This document shows, piece by piece, positions 16,623 through 27,601 of a DNA stretch of 64,000 bases; positions within the stretch are counted from its first letter, which is position 1, and every line of letters begins with the position of its first letter. The stretch spans positions 1 to 64,000 of the forward strand of contig NZ_BBZJ01000036.1 in assembly GCF_001417775.1 (NCBI RefSeq), given 5' to 3'. The notes under the pieces were generated by a model, which had not been told where the DNA came from, did no database searches, and was given only the letters and a program-made list of their open reading frames with translations. The DNA is from Streptomyces sp. TP-A0356 (GTDB taxonomy: Bacteria; Actinomycetota; Actinomycetes; Streptomycetales; Streptomycetaceae). A program made the position numbers and the translations under genes.

Positions 16623-16886
16623 TCAGTGCCCGGCGCGGGCACCGTTGTACTCCGGCTCTCCGCTTTCCAGGACGCGGAGCAAGGATGCGGTGACGACACG
16701 TGTCGTACGGCCGATGCGCAGCACGCGGCATGGGAACTCCCCGCGACGAACCAGGTCGTAGCCCTTCGCTCGAGAGAAACCGAATACCCTGGAAGCGGCC
16801 TCCACGCTCCCCGTTCCGTCCCAGGTGGCGCGGATGTACGTAGGGCTGTACTGGGAGCCCGGTAGCTCGTTACTCTGGCTGTGCAT
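16623..16886 (-). CDS. excisionase-like helix-turn-helix protein
   Basis: An 87-residue protein with the actinomycete integrative-element pattern TFRATW-like YIRATWDGTGSVEAASRVFG, then FSRAKGYDLVRRGEFPCRVL and RIGRTTRVVTASLLRVLES. This is a MerR/Xis-type winged helix that helps an integrase to excise an element or acts as a small regulator. The ATG at 16886 has GGAGAG about 8 bases upstream. No integrase gene is adjacent, so the gene has been separated from its element or works as a regulator. A decayed second copy lies at 1236-1400. Two GTTTyGAAAC palindromes sit directly upstream. Confidence 0.75.
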   Translation of the reverse strand: MHSQSNELPGSQYSPTYIRATWDGTGSVEAASRVFGFSRAKGYDLVRRGEFPCRVLRIGRTTRVVTASLLRVLESGEPEYNGARAGH

Positions 16887-16903
16887 TTTGGACTCTCCAG
16901 TCC

Positions 16904-16948
16904 GTTTCGAAACGGCGCTGATTACGTGCAGCCGATAGGTTTTGAAAC
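16904..16948. promoter_or_regulatory. pair of GTTTyGAAAC palindromes upstream of the excisionase
   Basis: GTTTCGAAAC at 16904-16913 (within the longer perfect palindrome CCGTTTCGAAACGG, 16902-16915) and GTTTTGAAAC at 16939-16948 are centred 35 bp apart, just upstream of the start at 16886. Paired short palindromes of this kind suggest a repressor or Xis binding region. Confidence 0.45.
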
Positions 16949-17671
16949 TGCAGGAAACGTATGGCCCTAATGCCCGTGGCGAGTCACTGGATCACGGTGT
17001 CGGGCCCGGAGTTCGGCTAGAACAGCAGGTGGTGTAAGCCAGGTCACGCCACATCGCGGCTGAGGGCAAAGCCGATGCGCAGTCCATCCCGATGCAGGTC
17101 GACGGCGTCCCTGGCTTGCCCCAGGACGTGACAAGACTCGACCACCACGGCACCGGCGACAGCGCACTCGGGACCTGTTCAGCAGGAGTTAGGCGACAAT
17201 GTGAGGTGCTGACGAGGCGAATCGAGCTGAGTTGATGGTCGTCTTGGTCGTGCCTTTCGACGTATGGGCGGGTAGTGGCGGTGGACCATCAATGATGCTG
17301 GGAATCACCGGTTTGGCTAACCGGCGATTCCGAGCTATGTTGCTCTGCTTTGAAGCAGACTGCTCTAGTGCGATCCATATGCTTCCACTCGTGTGGCCGG
17401 CCTTTGCCGGAGCCAGTCGGCCCGGGCGGGTGGGCCGCGGCCAGCTTTGAGGGAGGAGGACTGGCGGGCTGCCGCCGGACCTTCGAGTCGACGAATGCGT
17501 TGCTGACCGCATCCGGGCCGGGGAGGGAGGGCCTGTGGTGCCGTCTTGCGTGGGCCGTTACCAATGGCCGGAATCCCGGCATGCCCCCATCAGGAGCGAT
17601 TAGGCTTGATCGACGCTCGTGAACCCTGATCTGCGGGCGTACGGGCATGGGTGAGGAGCGCTGAGCAACGG
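16949..17671. other. non-coding junction between pPIWI and kinase/helicase modules
   Basis: About 700 bp without a convincing gene. A minus-strand reading ends LTPPAVLAELRARHRDPVTR at 16967 but has no supporting start or length. The stretch contains repeat element A (17253-17360), and beyond it only broken frames. It probably also holds the promoter for the plus-strand kinase/helicase operon; the TTGGCT-17 bp-TATGTT pair inside element A is the best candidate. Confidence 0.5.
17253..17360. repeat. structured repeat element, copy A
   Basis: One of three related copies. The hairpin at 17301-17331 has 13-base arms GGAATCACCGGTT and AACCGGCGATTCC (one mismatch) and loop TGGCT. The invariant GAGCTATGTTGC follows, then a second 7-bp hairpin TCTGCTTTGAAGCAGA at 17344-17359. 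The upstream flank CTTTCGACGT and GGCGGTGGAC is shared with copy B. TTGGCT and TATGTT are 17 bp apart, a promoter-like spacing, pointing toward the kinase operon. Confidence 0.75.
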
Positions 17672-18862
17672 ATGACGGGGATGCCCGAGCGGATCGGCCG
17701 GTACACCGTGGCCAAGGAGCTGGGCTCGGGCGGGATGGGGGAGGTCTATCTCGCCTACACCCCCGGCGGTGATCCGGTGGCGGTGAAGCTGATCCGCAGC
17801 GACAAGCTGGATCCCCTGACGCGGGCGCGGTTCGAGAAGGAAGCGTTGATAGCGCGCACCGTGATCGGCACCAACCGGGTGGCGCGCTTCCTCGATGCCG
17901 ATCCGTTCGCGGACCGGCCGTGGCTGGCCATGGAGTACGTGGCGGGGCGCACGCTGCTGGCCTGTGTGGATGAGGACGGCATACTGCCGCTGCCGCTGGT
18001 GGCCAGTCTCGGCGCCCTGCTCGCCGAGGGGTTGGCCGCCGTTCACGCCGCGGAATTGCTGCACCGGGATCTCAAGCCGCAGAACGTCATCATGGGCAAG
18101 GACGGCCCCATGATCATCGACTTCGGACTGGGCGCCTTCATGGACGCCTCGAAGGAGTCCCTCTCCCACAGCGGCATGATCATCGGCACGGTGCGATGCA
18201 TGCCGCCGGAGCAGGCCGGCGGGCACCCGAAGGTGACACCCGCAGCGGACGTGTACGCCCTGGGAACCGTGCTGCTGTACGCGGCGGCTCACCATTATCC
18301 CTACGACGGCGCGGCATGGGAGGCGGTCGCCATGCAGGTGGCCAACCCCGCCACCGGCCCTGACCTGAGCGGCGTGCCAGAGGAACTCCAGCCGCTGATC
18401 GCCGCCATGCTCGCCCACGCCCCGGAGGACCGGCCCGCACTCGGCGACGTGGCACGCATGTGCACGGCGCTGGCGAAGGCGGCTGGCCTGACCCCGGCCG
18501 ACGCGCGGCTCGCCCTGATCGCCCGGACGACCGCCGAGGGCACCCCGGATGCGGCGAAGGAGCCACTGTCGCCGTCGTTCGAGAAGCTCCTCGAAGACCA
18601 GGTGAGGATCACGGAGGGCGCGGGCCCGGACTCGCCGCTCGACGGCCCGGGAGAAGGCACTCAGGTCGCCGGGCCTGCCGAGCCGGAAGTAGTGGAGGAG
18701 GACCAGGCGGCCGAGGGAGGGGCTGATGCCACACCCGCGCCGGGCGCGCAGGTGCCCTCAGAATCGGGGCGGGCGCCCCGGACTGCGAGCGGTCGACCGC
18801 CGGCGTCCAAGCGGGTGGCGGATGAGCTGCGGGCGCTGTACGCGGTTGATGCCGTCCTGTGA
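17672..18862 (+). CDS. Ser/Thr protein kinase (Hanks type) of the defence operon
   Basis: A soluble kinase of about 396 residues. All key motifs are present: GSGGMGEVY (P-loop), VAVKLI (Lys), HRDLKPQN (catalytic loop), IDFGLGAF (DFG) and a TVRCMPPEQ activation-segment end. After the kinase domain (about 270 residues) comes an acidic, Pro/Ala-rich linker without PASTA repeats or a transmembrane helix, ending KRVADELRALYAVDAVL. The start is uncertain: GTG 17651, ATG 17672 or ATG 17681. It precedes the SNF2 helicase gene by 86 bp on the same strand. By analogy with PglW and other defence kinases it may sense infection and phosphorylate operon partners; that is inference. Confidence 0.85.
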   Translation: MTGMPERIGRYTVAKELGSGGMGEVYLAYTPGGDPVAVKLIRSDKLDPLTRARFEKEALIARTVIGTNRVARFLDADPFADRPWLAMEYVAGRTLLACVDEDGILPLPLVASLGALLAEGLAAVHAAELLHRDLKPQNVIMGKDGPMIIDFGLGAFMDASKESLSHSGMIIGTVRCMPPEQAGGHPKVTPAADVYALGTVLLYAAAHHYPYDGAAWEAVAMQVANPATGPDLSGVPEELQPLIAAMLAHAPEDRPALGDVARMCTALAKAAGLTPADARLALIARTTAEGTPDAAKEPLSPSFEKLLEDQVRITEGAGPDSPLDGPGEGTQVAGPAEPEVVEEDQAAEGGADATPAPGAQVPSESGRAPRTASGRPPASKRVADELRALYAVDAVL

Positions 18863-18948
18863 CGTTCACGCTGTCAGTGGCTGGTGAGAGGATCGGGGGA
18901 CGTGTGCACGGGCGAGGCTGACACCTGTTCGGAGGTCACACGGCGCAG

Positions 18949-21900
18949 GTGAAGGGCGAGCGGCGTCGGGGGCGCCGCGAGGGCAAGGGATCGGAGCGGA
19001 CGTTGAGCGTCGAGGCGGGACCCGTGGGCGGTCGGAGGGAAGCGGCGGGGGATACCCGGGAGCCTGACGTGGACCTGCCGGAGGCGGCGGGGGAGCATTC
19101 GCCGGTGTCGGGCGGGTACGCGCCGGGCGCGCAGGTGCTGGTCCGCGACGATCTGTGGCTGGTGCGCAAGTGCACGCCCACACAGCGCGACGGCTGGATG
19201 ATCGAGGTCACCGGTGTCTCGTCGTTCGTCCGGGGCATGGAAGCGGTGTTCTACGACCGGCTGGACGTCGTACAGCGGCTGGACCCCCGCGAGACCGAGC
19301 TCGTGGCGGACGACTCGCCGAACCACCGCCGGTCCCGTCTCTTCCTCGAAGCGGTCATGCGCAAGACGTCCCTGCCGCAGACCGAGCACGGGCTCGCGCT
19401 GGCGGACGGCTTCCTCATGGACCAGCAGGTCCACCAGCTGCGGCCGGCGGAGCTCGCCCTGTCGATGAAGAACCCGCAGCCGCGGATCCTGATCGCGGAC
19501 GTCGTGGGCCTGGGCAAGACCCTGGAGATCGGTGTCCTGCTCGCGGAGCTGATCCGGCGCGGGCGCGGCGAACGGATCTTGGTCGTGACGCCCCAGCACG
19601 TCCTGGAGCAGTTCCAGAGGGAACTGTGGACCCGGTTCGGGATCCCGCTGGTGCGGCTGGACTCGACCGGCATCCAGCGCGTCCAGCAGGACATTCCCGC
19701 GGGTCGCAACCCGTTCGCGTACTTCAAGCGCGTGATCATCTCCGTGGACACGCTGAAAAGTGACGTGTACGCGCACCACCTGGAACACACCGACTGGGAC
19801 GCCGTCGTCATCGACGAGTCCCACAACCTCGTCAACCGCGGCACGAAGAACAACGCACTCGCCCGTCTGCTGGCCCGCAAGACGGACGCCCTTATCCTGG
19901 CCTCGGCCACACCTCACAACGGCGACGCCGCCTCGTTCGCCGAACTGGTCAGGATGCTGGACGAGGCCGCGATCGCCAACCCGTCGAAGTACGAGGTGGA
20001 CGACCTCAAGCACCTCTACATCCGGCGCACGAAGACCACCCCGGAGGTGCGGGACTCGCTCAAGGAGACCGAGTGGGCCGACCGAGGCCCCTCCCGGCCC
20101 CTGCACGTGCCCGCCACAACCAAGGAACTCGCCGTCTTCAAGGAGCTGGCCACCCGCTGGATCCCCGCAGACCCGGACACACCGTCGGCGAGCCGGCACC
20201 AGCTCGTTCCGTACCGGCTGCTGAAGTCCTTCCTGTCCTCCCACAAGGCGCTGCTGGAAACGATCAAGACCCGGATCGGGAATCTCGACAACCCGCCGGC
20301 CGACAAGCCCGGCAACGGCGGCAAGCAGCGGACACGACCCGAGGACCCCGCCGTACGGGAAGCCGCCCGGGCTTCGGAACGGGCGGCCCTCGTCGACCTG
20401 CGGCATCTCGCGGAGCAGATCGAGGACAGCGACTCGGCCAAGCTGACGGCCCTGGTCGACGAACTGCGTGACATGGGCGTCGGCCCGGGCTCCGAAACCA
20501 GGGTGGTGGTCTTCTCCGAGAGCATCCCCACCCTGCGGTGGCTGGCCCGGACAGTGCCGGCCGCCCTCGGCTTCCCGCAGCGCCAAAGTCCGGACGAGAA
20601 AAAGCCCTGGCTCGGCTTCGGCGGCGCCGTGCTCGTCATGCACCGCGAGGCGACCTCGGACCAGGAGCAGCAGGAGATCGTCGAGAAGTTCGGGCTCAGC
20701 GACGACCCGGTGCGCATCCTGTTCACCAGCGACGTCGCCTCGGAGGGCGTCAACCTGCACCAGCAGTGCCACCACCTGGTTCACTACGACCTCCCCTGGT
20801 CCCTCATCCGCATCGAGCAGCGCAACGGCCGTATCGACCGCTACGGCCAGAAACACCAGCCCGAGTTCCGCGCACTGATCCTCACCAGCGACATCCCCTG
20901 GCGCACCGACCAGACCACCGGCCAGCCACGGACCCTGGACGACCGACTGGTGGGCGAGAAGCTCCTCGCCCGTGAGGAGCAGGCCCACCGGATCGAAGGG
21001 TCGGCCGAAGCCGTCACCGGCCTGTACCGGGCCAAGGAAGAGGAGAACCGCCTCACCCAGGACCTGATCGCGGGCCGCACCGTCGAGCAGTCCATCAAAC
21101 AGTCCCAGCAGGGCGCGGCAGCTTTCCTCACGGGCATCCTGGGCCAGGTGGGCGCCGTCCACGAACACCCCGAGGTGGCCCGGGCCGAAGTGCCCCGGCT
21201 TTTTGCCTCCACCGCCGACTACTTCGACGAGGCCCTGCGACAGGTCTGCCGCCCCAACCCCGAGGACATGCTGTCCCTGCGCCGCGACAACGACGGCACC
21301 ATCGCCTTCGAACCCCCCGCGGATTTGCTGTACCGGCTCAGGGCGCTCCCCAAGTCCTACCTGGACGAGCAGCAGATCCTGCCCCGCAAGGACGAGCCCG
21401 CGCGGATGCGCGTCACCTTCTCCAAGACGCTCGCCGCCAAGCGCCTGAAGGCGGCCCGCGAGACCACCGCGTCCCAGTGGCCGAACGTCTCCTACGTCAC
21501 CGACGTCCACCCCGTCCTGGACTGGCTCACCGACAAGGTGCTCGTCGAGATCGGGCGCCACAAGGCACCGGTGCTCGCCGCCTCCGTCGCCACCCCGACG
21601 TACCTGGTGCAGGGCATCTACTCCAACGCCTTGGGCAAGCCCACCGTCGTGGAGTGGATGGCCGTCTCCGGCCCGCCCGACGCCCTGCACGCCGAACCGG
21701 TCACCCCCGAGCTGCTGGACCGCTACGGCATCCGCCCGGACATGCCCGGCCGCGCCGTGCCCCGAGACCTCCCCGGACTCGGCGCGCTCGTACCCGCCGC
21801 AATCGACGCCGCCGAACGCCATCTCACCAAGGTCGAAGCCGAGTACCGCCAGCAGATCGAGGCCACTCTGAAACCCCACCGCGACCGGGTCGCCGCATGG

Positions 21901-22080
21901 CGGCAGGAAGCACTCTTCGCCAGCGCCCGCCCGAACGAGGCCGAACTCGACCGCACGACCGAACGGCGCCTGAAACTCGTCAAGTCCCTTCAGACGGCAG
22001 GCGAACCGATGCTGCGCCTGCTGGCCGTCCTAGAACCCACCGATACCTTCCGCACCGCCGAAGGAGGCGCCGCGCAGTGA
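18949..22080 (+). CDS. SNF2-family helicase, DrmD-like
   Basis: A 1043-residue Swi2/Snf2 (RapA/HepA-like) ATPase, matching the DrmD helicase of class 1 DISARM in size and position before a class I methylase. Visible motifs: LIADVVGLGKTLEIGVLLAE (Walker A, about 180-199), VVIDESHNL (DESH), ASATPHNGD (motif III), FTSDVASEGVNLHQQCHH and RIEQRNGRIDRYGQ (motifs V and VI). The N-terminal 60 residues are low-complexity; the C-terminal 350 residues are helical and family-specific. The GTG start at 18949 has GGAGG 13 bases upstream; GTG/TGA overlap at the end couples it to the methylase. It probably remodels or translocates along foreign DNA. Confidence 0.85.
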   Translation: MKGERRRGRREGKGSERTLSVEAGPVGGRREAAGDTREPDVDLPEAAGEHSPVSGGYAPGAQVLVRDDLWLVRKCTPTQRDGWMIEVTGVSSFVRGMEAVFYDRLDVVQRLDPRETELVADDSPNHRRSRLFLEAVMRKTSLPQTEHGLALADGFLMDQQVHQLRPAELALSMKNPQPRILIADVVGLGKTLEIGVLLAELIRRGRGERILVVTPQHVLEQFQRELWTRFGIPLVRLDSTGIQRVQQDIPAGRNPFAYFKRVIISVDTLKSDVYAHHLEHTDWDAVVIDESHNLVNRGTKNNALARLLARKTDALILASATPHNGDAASFAELVRMLDEAAIANPSKYEVDDLKHLYIRRTKTTPEVRDSLKETEWADRGPSRPLHVPATTKELAVFKELATRWIPADPDTPSASRHQLVPYRLLKSFLSSHKALLETIKTRIGNLDNPPADKPGNGGKQRTRPEDPAVREAARASERAALVDLRHLAEQIEDSDSAKLTALVDELRDMGVGPGSETRVVVFSESIPTLRWLARTVPAALGFPQRQSPDEKKPWLGFGGAVLVMHREATSDQEQQEIVEKFGLSDDPVRILFTSDVASEGVNLHQQCHHLVHYDLPWSLIRIEQRNGRIDRYGQKHQPEFRALILTSDIPWRTDQTTGQPRTLDDRLVGEKLLAREEQAHRIEGSAEAVTGLYRAKEEENRLTQDLIAGRTVEQSIKQSQQGAAAFLTGILGQVGAVHEHPEVARAEVPRLFASTADYFDEALRQVCRPNPEDMLSLRRDNDGTIAFEPPADLLYRLRALPKSYLDEQQILPRKDEPARMRVTFSKTLAAKRLKAARETTASQWPNVSYVTDVHPVLDWLTDKVLVEIGRHKAPVLAASVATPTYLVQGIYSNALGKPTVVEWMAVSGPPDALHAEPVTPELLDRYGIRPDMPGRAVPRDLPGLGALVPAAIDAAERHLTKVEAEYRQQIEATLKPHRDRVAAWRQEALFASARPNEAELDRTTERRLKLVKSLQTAGEPMLRLLAVLEPTDTFRTAEGGAAQ

Positions 22081-25000
22081 GCACCGATTTCGACTCCTTC
22101 AGCAACCGCGGCGAATACCTCTCGGCGCACTACTTCGCCGAACAGCTCGGCACGGACCTGAAGAAGGGCCTGTTCGCCACCTGGGCGCTGCGCGAGGGCG
22201 ACGACAACGACCCCCGCCGTACTCCGCGCGAGCTGCTGCGCACCCTGCGCACTCCCTACCTCGCCGAGGAAGTGCGCGGGTACTTTGCCCAGACCGCGCA
22301 GGCCGACGCCGACGACGAAGCCCGCCTCAACACACACAACAATCCCGAGTGGACCAAACGGCTCGCGGAATGGCACCAGACCGTCCTGCGGGCCCTCGGC
22401 TACGACGCCACGCCGGCAGAGCTCACCGTGCACCGAGCCGGCCGCGACCACACCCTGCCCGTCGCCTACCACGGCAACGGGATCATCGCTCTCGACTGCG
22501 GCTGGACCGCCGACAACGACAGCGCCCTCAACGCCGACGGCGCCGGACGCCTGCTCACCCCCTTCCAGGCCAGCGCGAGCGAAACATACGAGACGGGGCC
22601 GGCCCTGGCCTCCTGGCTCTTCCAGAGCGAGGTCGGTGGAGAAGGCGGAGCTCACCCGCGTTTCGTCCTGCTGCTGTGCGGCGGTGTCCTCGTGCTCGCC
22701 GACCGCCACGCCTGGAGCGAGGGACGCTACCTCGCGGTCAACCTCGACGCCGCTCTGGAACGCAACGACCGCGCTCAGCAAGGCGAACTCGCCACCATCG
22801 CCGCCCTGTTCAGTCTGGACATGCTCCGCCCCGGCGAGAACGACACCAGCCGCCCCATCGACGCCCTGCTGAAGTCCTCCGGCGACAACGCGGCCGGCGT
22901 CTCCACCGAACTGCGTCAGGGCCTGCAGCGCTCGGTCGAGATCATCGCCAACGAAGTCCTGCACCGCATGGGCGACCCGAAGAACGACATCACCCCGCCC
23001 GAGATCGAAGACCCCAAGATCTCCTTCCCCCGCGAACTCACCCGCGAGGCACTCCGCTACCTGTACCGCATCCTCTTCCTCCTCTACGCCGAGGCCCGCC
23101 CCGAACTCGCCATCCTCCCCGCCGACGACGGCTCCTACGAGGCGGGCTACTCCATGGCCCGGCTGCGTGAACTGGTCGAGCGGGACGAGGAACTCGTCGA
23201 GGAGGAGGCCCGAAACGGTTTCCACCTCTACGAATCCCTCGACGTCCTATTCAACAAGGTCAACTACGGGCACCGCGCCTACGGCACCGAACCCGACGAC
23301 GACCTGCCGGGCGACGACCAGGACACGCGCAACGCCAAGAAGGCCCGCCGAAGCGAAGACCGCGGCCTGCGCTTCGAGCCCCTGCGCAGCGAACTCTTCG
23401 AGCCCACCGCCATCCGTCTCATCGGTCGCGGTGTTCTGGACCCCCGCAGTGACGAGGACAGCGACCCCCGCTGGCTGGACCTGCGCCTGCGCAACGAAGC
23501 CCTGCACGAGGTGCTGCGCCTGCTCACCATGAAGAAGGGCAGGCGCGGCGAACGCGGCGGCTTTATCTCCTACCGCAACCTCGGCATCAACCAACTCGGC
23601 GCCGTCTACGAGGGGCTGATGTCCTACACCGGCATCATCGCCGAGGAGGAGCTGTGCGAGGTTGCCCGAGGCGGCGACCCCGAGCAGGGTTCCTGGCTGA
23701 TCCCGTCCCGCAAGCAGGACCAGTACCCCGACAAGACCCTCGTCCAGTACGACGAGGAGGACGCCCGCAAGGGCCTGCGCGGCGCGAAGAGGTACGAGAA
23801 GGGCTCTTTCGTCTACCGGCTCGCCGGCCGTGACCGCGAGACCACCGCCTCGTACTACACGCCCCAGTCCCTGACCGAGGTCACCGTCGAACTGACGCTG
23901 AAGAACGCCTCGACCAGGACCGCGACATCGACGGCAACATCATCAAGACCCGAGCCTCGGAGCTGCTGAAGTACAGGATCTGCGAACCGGCGCTCGGCTC
24001 CGGCGCGTTCCTCAACGAGGCCATCACCCAGGTCGCCGACGAGTACCTGCGCCGCCGTCAGGAAGAACTTGGTGTCACCATTCCCACGGACGTCGCCCTC
24101 ACCGAGAAACAGAAGGTCAAGGCGTACGTCGCTCTCCACAACGCGTACGGCGTCGACCTCAACGCCACCGGTGTCGAGCTGGCAGAAGTGTCGCTGTGGC
24201 TCAACACCATGCACCCCGGCATGCGGGCACCCTGGTTCGGCCTGCATCTGCGCCGCGGCAACTCCCTCATCGGGGCGCGCCGGGCGGTGTACGCGGGCGA
24301 TGACGTCTCCAGCGCGGACAAGGCGTGGCTGAAAGCGAAGGGCGCTCTCGCCCCCACCCCGTTGTCTTTCCTCAAGGACAGTGAGCCGCAGGAACTGCCT
24401 GCGGGGGCGGTCCACCAGTTCCTCCTGCCGTGCCCCGGCTGGGCGGCGGTGACCGGCTCCAAGGAGGCCAAGGACCTGGCTGAGCAGGCCGTGACACAGC
24501 TCGCGGCCTGGAAGAAGGGCATCCTCCAGCGGCCGAAGCGCAGCACCGCCCACCTCAACAAGGACGGTTCCGTCGCGCTCAACCCCCGGACCGGGAAGCC
24601 GAAGACGGAGGCGGCCTCGCAGTACACGCGGCTGCGGGACGCCGCCCGGCGAGTGGAGTTCCTGTGGTCGGCCGTCGTCAAGCGCATGGAGCTGTCCGAG
24701 CGGGAGATCGCCCGCCGCATCGACGTGTGGCAGGCCGACCCGAAAGACCCCGAGTTCGCGTTCCTCCAGCACCCTGAGCAGGCGGTGCCGAAAGAGAAGG
24801 TCCTGGAGGACCTCTTCAACGCCGTCGACACCCCGTACTGGCGGCTGAAGAAGGTCATGGACGCGTGGTGCGCACTGTGGTTCTGGCCTGCGGAGAAGGC
24901 CGGGCTCCTGGACGGGACGGACGGGGAGTACGCGGCGCGGGCCAACGGCGAGGTCGGCGGAGCCGAGAGCCTGAGCGCGCTACTGGGCGGTGTGCCGCTG

Positions 25001-27601
25001 ACCGGGGAGCCTGCCGCTGCGCCTGACGAAGCGGCTCCTGCGCTGGCTCCGGTGGAGCAGGCGGCGATTCCCGCACCGCGGTTCGTCGAGGTGGCGGCGC
25101 TGTTCGCCATGGGTCCCGAGCAGACGTCTTTCGACGACCTCCACGACTCCGAAGAGGTCGTCGAGGTCAAGGAGATCGGCGCGAAGAAGAAGGTGAAGAC
25201 GGGGCCGGCCAAGCCGAAGACGCCGGAGCGTCGGCCCGTCGTCCCGCTGAAGGACCTTGAGGACTGGCTGGAGTTCCTGGAAGCCATGCTCGGCACGGCC
25301 GACGTGCCCGACGGCAACACGCTCGTTGACGGTTTCCAGCGCCTGGACGAGCTGAAGGGATTCGAGGAGACGCTGCCCGGCTTCATGGGCATGGACGTGG
25401 GCGATCCGGAGGACCGGTTCCCGTGGCTGCGGGCCGTGCGGGACATCGCCGACGAACAGGGATTCCTGCACTGGGAGCTGGAGTTCGCGCTCGTGTTCGC
25501 GCAGGGAGGGGGCTTCGATCTCCAGGTGGGTAACCCGCCATGGGTGCGGCCGCGGTGGAACGAGTCTGCTGTGCTGGCCGAGCACGAGCCCTGGTTTGAA
25601 CTGGAAGCGAAGGCGTCCACGGCTGAGAAGGAACAGCGGCGGAAGGAGGTGCTCGGGAAGGAGAAGGCTCGGCGGTATGTGCTGGGAGAGCTGACCAACA
25701 CGAGCGCGCAGGTCGCCGTGTTTGGGTCACCGCAGATGTACCCGCTTCTGACGGGGACGCAGCCGGATCTGTACCGGGCGTTCATGTCGCAGGTATGGGC
25801 GCACATGTCCGCCGACGGGACGGCCGGGATGGTGCATCCGGATACCCACTTCACCGGGGACAAGGAGGGGGCGCTGCGGGAGGCGTCGTACCGGCGGCTT
25901 CGGATTCACGGTGACTTCGTCAACGCCGGACAGCGCTTCTTCCCGGAGCCGGTCGGCCACACCGCTCACTTCGGCGTGCACGTCTACGGGCAACCGGGCG
26001 AGATCGGCTTCGACCACCTCTCGTGGCTGGTCTCGGCGGACGCGTTGAGGAACTCTGGCAAGCACGACGGGTCCGGTGAGGTGCCGGGGATTCGGTATCG
26101 CAATGGGGAGTTCGACGAGAGGGCGCATCTAGCGCGGGTCGTGCGGGTGGACACAGAGCAACTCGCTGTTTGGCAGCGGCTGTTGGACGAGGCTGATCAA
26201 CCGGTCGAGCAGGCTCGGCTGCTGTTTCCGGTGAGTACGGCGGAGGCGGCGGCCATCGAGGCGTTGGCGGACTATCCCGTGCGGCTTGGGCCGCTGCCAC
26301 AGATCACGCCGGGCTACCACGAGAGCGGCGCCAAAAAGGCCAACCTGATCGACTACAACCGGCCTGACCCCAACACCGGGCAGGATTACCAGCCCGACCG
26401 GTGGCGCAGGGTAATCCTCAAAGGCACCCAGATCAGCGTCGCCACGCCGGTGTTCAAGCGGCATGACGCCAATAGCAACGATCCGTACGGCGCTGATCTT
26501 GTTGGACTTACTCCGGACTTCGTGCCCGACACGGAGTACGTGCGGGCACCCGGCAGGAACCAGGCGTACCTGCGTGAGCAGGATCGGTGGATTGACCACC
26601 GTGCCCTCGCGTGGCTCCAGGCGAGCAAGAAGGAAATCGCCCGCACCCGGAGCAAGATTGCGCATGACCTCGGCATTCCCGAAGCGCAGGTGACGGACGA
26701 GCAGATCGATGCCGCGCTGGTGGAGCGGGCTCGGCGGCGGTACGTCGCCTTCCACCGGCTGGCGTGGCGTTGCATGATCGCGCCGAACACGGAACGTGCC
26801 TTGTATGCGGCTATGATCCCGCCGGGCGCAGCTCATGTCGACAATGTCCACAGCCTTACGATGCCGTCCCCCGTCTCCACGGCCTTGGTGGGAGGCTTCT
26901 GGGCGTCACTTCCCATGGACTATTTGCTGCGGGCCACAGGGCGAGGACATCTGCGTAACACGGGAGTCAGAGCCATGCCCGCTCCCACTCCCGACCACCC
27001 CCTGGCCCCCGCCCTCCTCCTCCGCACCCTCCGCCTGAACTGCCTCACTACCGCCTACGCCGACCTATGGAAGGACCTCTACGACCCCACCTGGCCCACC
27101 GACGAACCCTGGGCCCGCGACTGGCCCGGCCTCCAGCCCCTCAACGACGTCACCCCCGAGTGGAACCCCGACACCCCCCTCCGCACCGAACGCGCACGTC
27201 GCTCCGCCCTCGTCGAGATCGACGCCCTCGTCGCCGTATGGCTCGGCATGGATGCGGACGCGCTGATCGCGGCGTACCGGGGCCGCTTCCCCGTACTCCA
27301 GAAGTACGAGGCTGTGACCTGGTTCGACGCCGACGGATGGAAGATCGCGGGGAACGCCCGCACGATCGGGCAGCGACAGTCGAAGGAGTCCTGGAAGCAG
27401 TTCGAGCCGTACCGAACGGCTATCGAACACGGCCAGGATCCGGCCGACGCGCCTGTCCCCGAGGGCTACTCCGCTCCCTTCTACCAGGCAAAGCGCGAGG
27501 ACGAGATGCGTGAAGCGCACGCCCACTTCAAGGTGCGGCTGGACCAAGCGGTCGCGGCCGGCACGTGGGACCCCGTCAAGCAGGAGGTGCGTAAGCCATG
27601 A
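22077..27601 (+). pseudogene. N6-adenine DNA methylase (DrmMI/PglX/Eco57I-like), frameshifted
   Basis: A very large gamma-class adenine methylase, about 1840 residues if the frame were intact. The GTG at 22077 overlaps the helicase TGA and has GAAGGAGG upstream. The first frame runs to a stop at 23969; near 23905 the reading must move one frame, after which RLDQDRDIDGNII, EPALGSGAFLNEA (motif I) and VGNPPWVRPRW (NPPW motif IV, about 25535) follow to 27601. The N-terminal half (DUF-like, FVLLLCGGVLVLADRHAW) and C-terminal target-recognition region are typical of PglX-like enzymes. One missing base (AAGAAC-CGCCTC expected) explains the shift. It is either an inactivating mutation or a sequence error. 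If inactive, the operon lacks self-marking. Confidence 0.85.

Noticed and set aside
17350..17622. A 90-codon plus-strand frame before the kinase
   Set aside because: No ribosome site, mixed composition with many Gly/Cys/Trp, no motif, and it starts inside repeat element A.
18874..21879. A 1001-codon open frame on the minus strand
   Set aside because: It lies opposite the SNF2 helicase gene, is rich in Gly/Val/Asp repeats typical of antisense high-GC frames and shows no family motif, while the plus strand has all helicase motifs.
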